Origin: Andrena cerasifolii
Lineage: Eukaryota > Arthropoda > Insecta > Hymenoptera > Andrenidae
Length of the DNA stretch: 64,000 nt
NCBI RefSeq assembly: GCF_050908995.1
Contig: NC_135133.1
Span: 8,350,001 to 8,414,000, forward strand
Reading direction: 5' to 3'
Shown: positions 34,901 to 43,900 of the stretch, piece after piece
Layout: the number at the start of each line of letters is the position of its first letter
How positions within the stretch are numbered: the first letter of the stretch is position 1
The notes under the pieces: model-generated
Told to the model about the DNA's origin: nothing
The model's input: the letters and a program-made list of their open reading frames with translations, nothing else
Databases searched by the model: none
Made by a program: the position numbers and the translations under genes

Positions 34901-37900
34901 GGCTCGAATGCGCGCCAGAAAATTATTCGACGTCGAATAAAGTTAAAGTTCTGGCACTTTTAGAGCAGTAAAGGAGCGAAGATTGGCCAAGAGACAGGCC
35001 GAAGGGGAAACGGGCCGTTCGTGGTCAGACACACTTTGAAAGCAACGAGATAGAAGCTGTGTTTCCTCGTATGTAATTCTGCATACGTGGAATGTTACAA
35101 ATATTGCTTTAAGTAGATGAGATTCAGATTAATTAGAGCTTTCATAGCAAACGCGAGTGTAGTGGCAATTAAAAATTTCAAGTTAAACCGGCGTTCTTCC
35201 TCTTAAGAGGAATGTAAAACGTACTCTTTTGTATGCAGTACGAAGAGCACTTCTTTTGTATGCAACGCAAAGTTTCAGAGGGAAATTACGCTGCCGTTGT
35301 TAATACCTCCGTGAAACCCACTATATGACATTATTTTCTCATACTCTATAATCCCGCACCACTTCGCATTAGGTCATACACCCTCCTTTCAACATTTCTG
35401 TTCATTCTCCTACCGCCTCCAGAAATTTTCCTAAATTCACGCGACTCGGCGAGAGTCAATGAACCAGCAAAAGATTAAAACTTTATAAAGTAAAGGTTTC
35501 CAAAGATGCCTTAAAGCTTCATTGAGATAGATGCAATCAGTAAACTGAACGGATTTCCTTAAGAGGAGACGACAATCTTTTTCAAAGTCGTAAGCTTGCT
35601 TCCTCTAAGCTTCTTTTCGTATTTCAAGTTGGAAATTCGAGGATCCGGTTTATCTCATAAATTTTGTCACGAATGCCCAGTGAAAGTTTGACAAAGCGTG
35701 GCTGGATCGCAGAAATTTTCTCTTACCTATGGTGTCGATCGTCACAGACTTCTCCAGGAACACCGAATTCGCGTAAGTGGCTTTGCACGTGTACTTCCCG
35801 GCCTGCTCCTCTTGCAGGGAGTTGAAGAACAAAGAGAGGGTGTTGGCGTGGTGCAGCTCGGTGTACATCGGTGGCTTCGAATGGCCTGGGAACGTGCTAC
35901 AGGAAATAATTGGAAAATTATTCGAGCGCTCACTTTTGCCAGCCACACAAACGTATCTACGCACTATGGTGATGAGTCGAGTGTTCGGGTCGAGTGTGAC
36001 AGGGGGCAATCGAACATCCCTCGGCCCAATATTTCGCCAGTATTACATTCGCCGAAATACAATGAAGAATCAATAGAAAGCACCTTCTACTCCCCGCTGT
36101 AATCAGCTGCCAAGAGCAGCAATTGCAAAGATTCAACTATCCCCAAAAATGCTTCGATCAATCTCCTTCCCAATACAGCTATCAAACCCAAAATATGACT
36201 TTTCCCTCGCAAACATTCCCAACCCAAATTGCTAAAAATTCTGGAATCGCGTCGCTCTTCGATCGAGACCAGCCTGCCACATGAAACGCATAAATCCTTC
36301 GAAGTAACCAATTCTAACGCGAAACATCGGGCCGATATCCGTGAAATATCGTTACGACAGAGAAGGCTTTGGGCTGGGGGGGATGAACACGGTGCGCTGC
36401 GTCGAATTCGGATCGATAGTGTTGGATTGCTGGTAGAGATCGACCGACCTTAATTCGACGTAAGAGCGAGCCTCGATCCTCGAGGCAGGTCGGGCCTCGG
36501 ATGCTTCCATCTGGATCGCAACCTACCAATGGACCAACATTTCCACGGATTGCGTCGGGGAAGGGGCGGGGAACGACACGGTGTAAATGAGACACATTCA
36601 CGCGAATCCACGCAATTTAACAACGGCGCAGCGTTACGAGATGCTGAGGCGGATAAGGTCCAGTGGTAGGATGCTGAATCGCGCGGTTAATGAATAGTAT
36701 CGCGGCGACCGATGCGAATTCGAGCACGGCCACGTCAGCGATGGCTTAATGGGCCCTTTCGGGCCAGGGGACGCGATCGAAACTGGTGATCTAATAGAGA
36801 AAAAGGGAGCGGTTGCTGGCTGCGGCTGAATCATCGGGTTCCAGGTATGGTTAATTGTAGTTACGATCGGGGAGAACGGTGTGGCCGACTCGTAGGCGCC
36901 ACTTACGTGTGTAGCTGTTGGGTGCTTGGTTACTTCGTACTTCCTTTTTTTAACGAGGAATGTTTGAAATTTTAGTACATGGATGGTAGGTATGAGTAGA
37001 ATATAGGCATGTTGAAATATAGAGGGTGATTCGTCGAAGTATGCCAACTAAATTACTTGCAAATTCTTTGTTATATGAGAAAATGGTTAAAATAAAAGTT
37101 TTACGGTATCTAGGGGGGCACACACTGTAATAATTATAAAATACACTTGTATTGATTGGAACGGACAACATTTAGAGCATTCCTTACATTCAAAATTATT
37201 TAAAGAATATCTTAGTAATTATTAGTTTTTGGACGCGTAGACTCTAATAGATTTTTACTCAGCTTTCAACGTTCTTTCTAATTGCAGGGTCAAATTTTAT
37301 TCATTACGATTAAAAGAGTGAAGGCGACCTTCATATTTCGATAAAAAAGCAAAATAGCTAAAATCTAATTATTACATTGTGTGCTCTCCTTAATACCATA
37401 CAACTTTTGGTTGAACCATTTCCTAATATAACAAAGAATTTACAAGTAATTTAGGTGGCACACTTAGGTGAATCACCGTGTATGATATTCAAAATTGTCA
37501 AATTCAGTTGTCTTGTTTAGGAATTCAAGATTGTAGTGAATCTACGAAAAAGTTTCTATGTGAAATCATGTTAGGAATATTCTTCGCAAAATATATATTT
37601 GAAGAATTAAAGCACCAAAGCGTTATGACTACTCAACAATTCCTCATAAACCGAAACTTAATATACGCCTCCCTGCATCCACGACTGCAAGTAGTATAAC
37701 CTAACAGAGTCAGCCACAGCACTCGATCCCTAAAAACGTGAATTTCGCAATCCTATATACAGGGCCGTCCTGTAACCATTGGTACAAGCACAAGGGTAGT
37801 GATTTTACATAAAAAGATAAGTCCAAAGTGTGGAATAAAATTTTTAGATATCGCGCTTCGATTTTTGAAAATTGGCTTTTAATTTTAGCAGAGTACACGT

Positions 37901-40900
37901 GCACCGAGGTACCGAAGCTGCTGCATGCGTACCTAGCTGTAATTCAAAGTCAATTTTCTAGACAACTAAGTGAGTTGTGACAAAATTTAATTTTCCACTT
38001 TTTATTTATTGTTTCATGTAGAATCACCACACCTCCGCTTATACCGCCGCATAGTGGGACGAACTGCAATTTTTTGTGTCAAAATAGTAGAAGTTTTGAT
38101 GGAAATAAGATAATGGGACGAATCTTTTTCGGGGTTAAAGATAAAATGTTGCAGAATAAGGCAAAATTATTGAAAAAGTCTGAGAAACAAGTTTTGACCT
38201 TGAAAATCTATGTCAAACTTGACATTTTTTAAGAAAATTGCGATTTTCCGTTATAATATATGGTTGAAGTTTTTTCTTGACTTGTTATACATCATTTCCT
38301 ATAGATTTTAACGCGACGAATTCAAATCTACCTGCAGAATTTGACTCGCGCTTCAGGATTCTTTGTCATAGATTTTCAAAGTCAAACTTTCTCATACGTT
38401 TTCAATATTTCTCCCTTATTCTGCAACATCTTACCTTTGGCCTCGAAAAGGATTCATCCCTCTATCTTATTTCTATAAAAAATTCTGCGATTTTGACACA
38501 AAGATGTGCAATGTGTCCCACTGTGCGCCGGTTACGGGCCGCCAAGTACAAACGCCGCAAATCCAGCAACGTGAAATGAAAGTCGGAACGCTTTACGAAC
38601 AATTACGACATATGAACAGAATGCACGTTATGTACAGTGATGTGTCAGGGAGGGCTGGAACGATCCCAGCCGTGTGACGCGATATGGTGGCGCAGTGGAG
38701 CGATGATAACAGTGTTAGTCCGTCGATTATGCAACGATACTACTCCCTTTCCTTCCGTCTCGGAATCGGAGCAGCCTCTAAGTACAATTAATGAAACGGT
38801 GCTCGGGAACGGCGCGGCCGGTGTTCGCCGTTGAATTTATCGGCCATTACTCTCCCGCGACGAGAGCGGACATAATTATGCAAATCGCTCGGGGCCCGCG
38901 TAATCGGGCAAACACGCGAGCCGACGAATCGAGCTGCCGAGGTTAACGCTCGTTAGATTGTTTGACCGGGCGGTTAAATATTTGCAAGACAGGCACCACG
39001 ATATGTTGTTTATTAATCGGAGCGGATCTCTCGTCATCGAGCAGACTAACACGGGGGTAGAAAACATCCACGATCCATGAACATATGACGATGGGCTCTC
39101 CTTGGTCCAAAGGGCTGCGCGCGGTGCCGCGTATCGATTTGCAATGAAATTTCGCAGGTATGTTCAAAACAATAGATTCACATTTCGTTATTAATCGTTT
39201 GTGGGACAAGTCCAGGTGAATACCGAATAAGTTAGACTCCAAGCTATGTTTGCTATTTCAGTGAACTGACATGATGAAACCAGAGTTGGGCATTAGCTAA
39301 ATAAAAAATTATTTAATAACGGGTCAAATAAAAGTCAGTTGCACTTTCGAGTATTTGACGAATAGAGTCAATTTTTTTGTTCGACGAGAATTTATTTGAC
39401 GTATAAAGCTAATTTTTTTATTCAACGAGAATTTATTTCACGAATAAAGTTAATTTTTTTATTTATCAAATGATTTCAAATTCAGGGTGGAATGCATTTT
39501 TCAAACTTAACTTTAACTTTAATTTTAACTGTACCTGTAACTTTAACTCGGCGCCTCCAATGCACGTCAGAAAATTGTTCGACGTTGAATAAAGTAAATG
39601 TTAAAGTTAAAGTTACAGTTACAGTTAAAGTTAAAGTTAATATTGAAAAATTTATTCACCGCTGAAGTTGAAACGCTAAACGAATAAAAAATTAACTTTA
39701 TTCGTCGAGTAAATTTAACCCGGGCCACCTTTATCGACAAATGCCGAATAATTTTGTAACGTTTATTAGTTACTGGAAAATTGATTTAATTAAAAATTTG
39801 CCCGTCTCTGGCCCGAAATAATATATCCCCGAGCTAACCATGTTATTAATTACCTCTTCAGAAATGTCACAGCAATACAGACAGAAGATTCGATTACTAT
39901 CAATACTTAACACTTCTGCTTAATTTTCCCTCGACCTGCTTGCGATTCCATTCAAACCGATCCGCAACATTCCGCCCAGCCCCCCGTCGTAGGGGTACGA
40001 AAATATCTACACGAGGGGTAAGGGAGGGGGCGCCTAATTGCCAGGGGACGGCCGTTGTGTCATTGAATGGCGCCTTCACAGCGCGTCCGAGCATCCTTTA
40101 CCGTCTATTTTAACCAAGCGCCCTCCCCACGGCTTTCTTGCTCGAACGCCAAGGTACACCGCGCGGCGTTTAACGTCCAAATACAACGGGAAGTCAGTTT
40201 ACCGGCTGGGAGGCGGAAAACTTTCTCGAACAGCTTAATGAGCAACGCTTAGTTCGCGGAACAATCGGCCGGGCCTGCAGCAATTAAGACCTCCCCGTAC
40301 AGAGGCTGTACCAGGCGTAAATCAGCCGCTGGATGGTGATGGTGCTGATGGTAAATGAGAGGGGGATACAAGAAAAACAGTTGTCTAAGTTGGATAGAGA
40401 AACTAAAGTGAACTAATGGTACATCGCAGAAAACATAGGGTAGGGGACTCTGCACGACACACTACGGTTGCGTGTAAAGTCTTGAATTCAGTTTTGTTAT
40501 ACTCGCCTTTCGATCGGTAAGACGACTAGTCTGTGTGCAAAACAAGTGACAGAAATTCGTTAAATTAGTGCTTGGGTGTTGGCTCGTGTCCTACTTGTGT
40601 GTAATACAAAAGTGACACGCGCGTCTGCGTATATATTATACCGCACGCGTCTCTTTGCCTGCGTTTTTTAATTATCCGCTAAAAGCTGCTCTGGTATCGT
40701 TAAAAAAATCAGATGAAAAAAAGACAGCTCAAAAGCGTGAACACCCCTGGCCCTCGTATATCCCCGTCTGGCTGGACCCGCGCGTTTGTTTGCCCCGCCG
40801 CGATGCACATTTTTGCGCTCCTCTCGGTCGAGGCGAAGGCTTGAATTATGGCTGGCAACTGTGCCGTGTGTTATTGCAAATCTGAAGGGTTTAATAAATC

Positions 40901-43900
40901 AGCGGGTCTCTTTGTTACGCGGACGGGCGCTCGCGCGGAAAGTTACGATATTTAGCGCGTGTCGTCGGCGCCGCGAAGAAGCACTCGCTGACCTGTAAAC
41001 GCTGAGCGGCGGACTCGAGCAGGGGCGTTAAAAAATTTACGAGTATATTCTATTTCAAATTGTTGCGTCGGTTGTAAATATTCGAGGGAGCCATCCATCC
41101 GCCGAGCTCCGAAGCGTAGCGTGCTTGTAAATATTCCAGGCACCCTTGATAGATATCCCCCAGCGCGACGACAGGAAAGCAACCTCAATTCGCGAGTAAT
41201 GACGAGCCATTTTCGATCCATACAAACGATTCCCGGTACCGCTAGAAGCCACTTGTCACACTTTCGCCGTGAATGTGTCAAGCCGCTTGCGACGGAAGAA
41301 AGTTATTCCCCTTTAAGCAGCGTTTAACAATTAAACACCCCCGTCTCGACGAATCGATCTCCCCGGATAATGAAACAAAAAAGTTACAAGTCACAGTCCT
41401 CTACTATCGCATCAACTCAATTTCGGTCCCGTTTAGACATCCTAAAGCGCGCTGTTCCTTTAGAAACTATTACACAAACCCGAACATCCGGTCGAATTGG
41501 TCCCGCCAGGCAGGGGTAGCACGGGGCGAGGGGCGTCAAGGATGCGCCAGCAAGTCGCAGCAGTTAAGGGGGTATACCCGTTTGAACCCTCGGAAAATGT
41601 ATACATTTTGTGGATTTTTTTACAAGTCAACGGTTTGATGCAGATTTCCCGTTTTTTAACTATGTTTACATAGTATTATGAACTACTTATAAAAAAAGTT
41701 TCAGTTAAAAAACTATTGTTTTTCGGAAGTTACGGATACATGTCCGAAAGTCTCTCGATTTTAGCCGGCTAAACGGTGGCCCTAAAAACTCGCGCTACGT
41801 TCAACCAATTTACTTCAAATTTTGCATGCAGAATCATAATAAGATTCCACATCGTCCAACGAAGGCGATTTTGAAAATTTTGAAAAATAAAGAAATGGTG
41901 AGAGATCAAAGGTAAAGTTAAATTTTGCTAAGAGAAAAATCCACCTTCTTCCTTTATAAATAATAAACGGGGAATCGAAATAAAAAAAGCCTTCGTTGGA
42001 CGATGCGGAATCTTATTATGATTCTGCATGCAAAATTTGAAGTGAATTGGTTGAACGTAGCGCGAGTTTTTAGGGCCACCGTTTAGCCGTCTAAAATCGA
42101 GAGACTTTCGGACATGTATCCGTAACTTCCGAAAAACAATAGTTTTTTAACTGAAACTTTTTTTATAAGTAGTTCATAATACTATGTAAACATAGTTAAA
42201 AAACGGGAAATCTGCATCAAACCGTTGACTTGTAAAAAAATCCACAAAATGTATACATTTTCCGAGGGTTCAAACGGGTATACCCCCTTAAGGTCTGCGC
42301 GCATATATCCGTTCCGTGTCAGTTCCGTATCCGTCGCCGGAAGAAGAGAGGCGTAGAGGGTCTCTTCTTCTTACCACTGGCACGACGGATACGGGACGGA
42401 TATGTGTGCGCAGACCTTTAAGGATCTAACAGTCTATCCCGTCGATCTACTCACTTCAGGGACTCGATCACACGATTCTGTGGATCGAGCCATTGCATGT
42501 CGCTGATGAGCTTCGTGTCGTCGACCTTTGGCTTGCACGTCAGGAGGATGCTGGACCCGATTGGCTTCGTCTGCGTCTCCCCATTAGGCAGGATCTCCAA
42601 GGAAGCTTCGTCCGCGTAAGCTGCAAGCAGAATCGAGACGTGACCGCTCGTTACATTGACACGAAACGGATAGTTAGACGGGCACGATCGAAGGGGAAAG
42701 GAGAACGGGGGGCCCTTTCCTGCCGGGGCCCGGCCGAGCGGCCCCGGGTAATTGCACGTAATTCCCTAATAGCGAGCGACGATCACGTCGCGTCCCTGGA
42801 AACTGTTCCGACATTTTTACAGACACTCGAGACGCGTGCACGCTCGCGCCAAGTCACGAAACCGGCGGCCTGCATGCATCCGGGGGATCGTCACCGTCCT
42901 CCTATCCTTGAGGATTTCGATGCTCGCGCGGATCACCTGTTAACTCGCCGCGATGACTCAACTTGTTTGAAAATGCCTTCGCGCTGTATGGGGCAAGGTG
43001 GTCCCGTAAGCACGGGCGTATAAAAAGAGGTACAAGGTGGCGCGGGATTGCGTCGTGTGGGGGATTTTCTGCGAGCTAAAGAGGCAATTTGGGGTTGGTC
43101 GTTTTTGAGTAGCTAAATGGCGTTTCTGGTTGGGAGTTAGGTAAGGGGAGGTGCCCAACTTGGACGCGTGAAAAGCATAGGTTTCATTGAAAAAAATAAA
43201 CAAAATTTCTTCTTTTAATCTTCGAGAGGTATACAATAAATGCCGTTATTCAGATTTTCCATTGACTTCAACTTCTGTTGAGTATTTAAATGAAAAAAAT
43301 TGCTAAACAAAATCTCCAATTGTCATGCGTCCAAGATGACACCTCCCCTTAATCAGTTATATAATTATGGAACGAGGGTGCGAGGGGGTAGTGAACATAT
43401 TAGTAAACGTAGATTTTTTTAGATTTTTAATGCCCCGCTGTCTTATTGTTTTTTTGGCACTATTTTACTAAACAGTTAGTTACATTTCTATTTAATATTT
43501 TCTGTGGCACGTTGCATGATTTAATGCGATGTATCTCCCTCCACATTTTTGCTGCGTGTTTCATATTTCCCCGGTACTTTTTTCCATATTTGATGTTTCC
43601 CCATGTTTCATATTTCTCCCGCACTTTTTTCCACATTTTATATTCCCTCCATATTTTCCCCACGTTTCGCGTTTCCTCCGAATATTTTTGTTTCGCAGAT
43701 GCGACGCCGTGCAATTCTTCTTTTATATCGGTATCGTTCCATTTCCATTTGCCCGCGGAGATTGAAACCACGCGAACTTTCATTTCACAATCAGATGCGC
43801 GCGGTAAACGCATCCAGCGGCACGTTATTTTCGCATAATTGACATATCGATTCGAAGTCCCGCCAGCCGAAGCTCATGGTTATCGCAGCCACCTTCGACA

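Larger units (their letters stand above)
35897..42454 (-). other. Fas2: Fas2 intron 2 (6.6 kb)
   Basis: It splits the Ig1 domain. It contains four mobile-element candidates (37023, 38044, 39280 and 41568) and the small palindrome at 42292. The rest alternates CpG-rich (36.3-36.9, 38.8-39.1, 40.0-41.3 kb) and AT-rich DNA with no coding match. Confidence 0.7.

Noticed and set aside
35897..36009. Extension of Fas2 exon 3 upstream (ORF start near 36009)
   Set aside because: A clear acceptor (TTTCCTGTAG) at 35897-35898 and homology beginning at TFPGHSKPPMYTE set the exon edge; the upstream part is intron.
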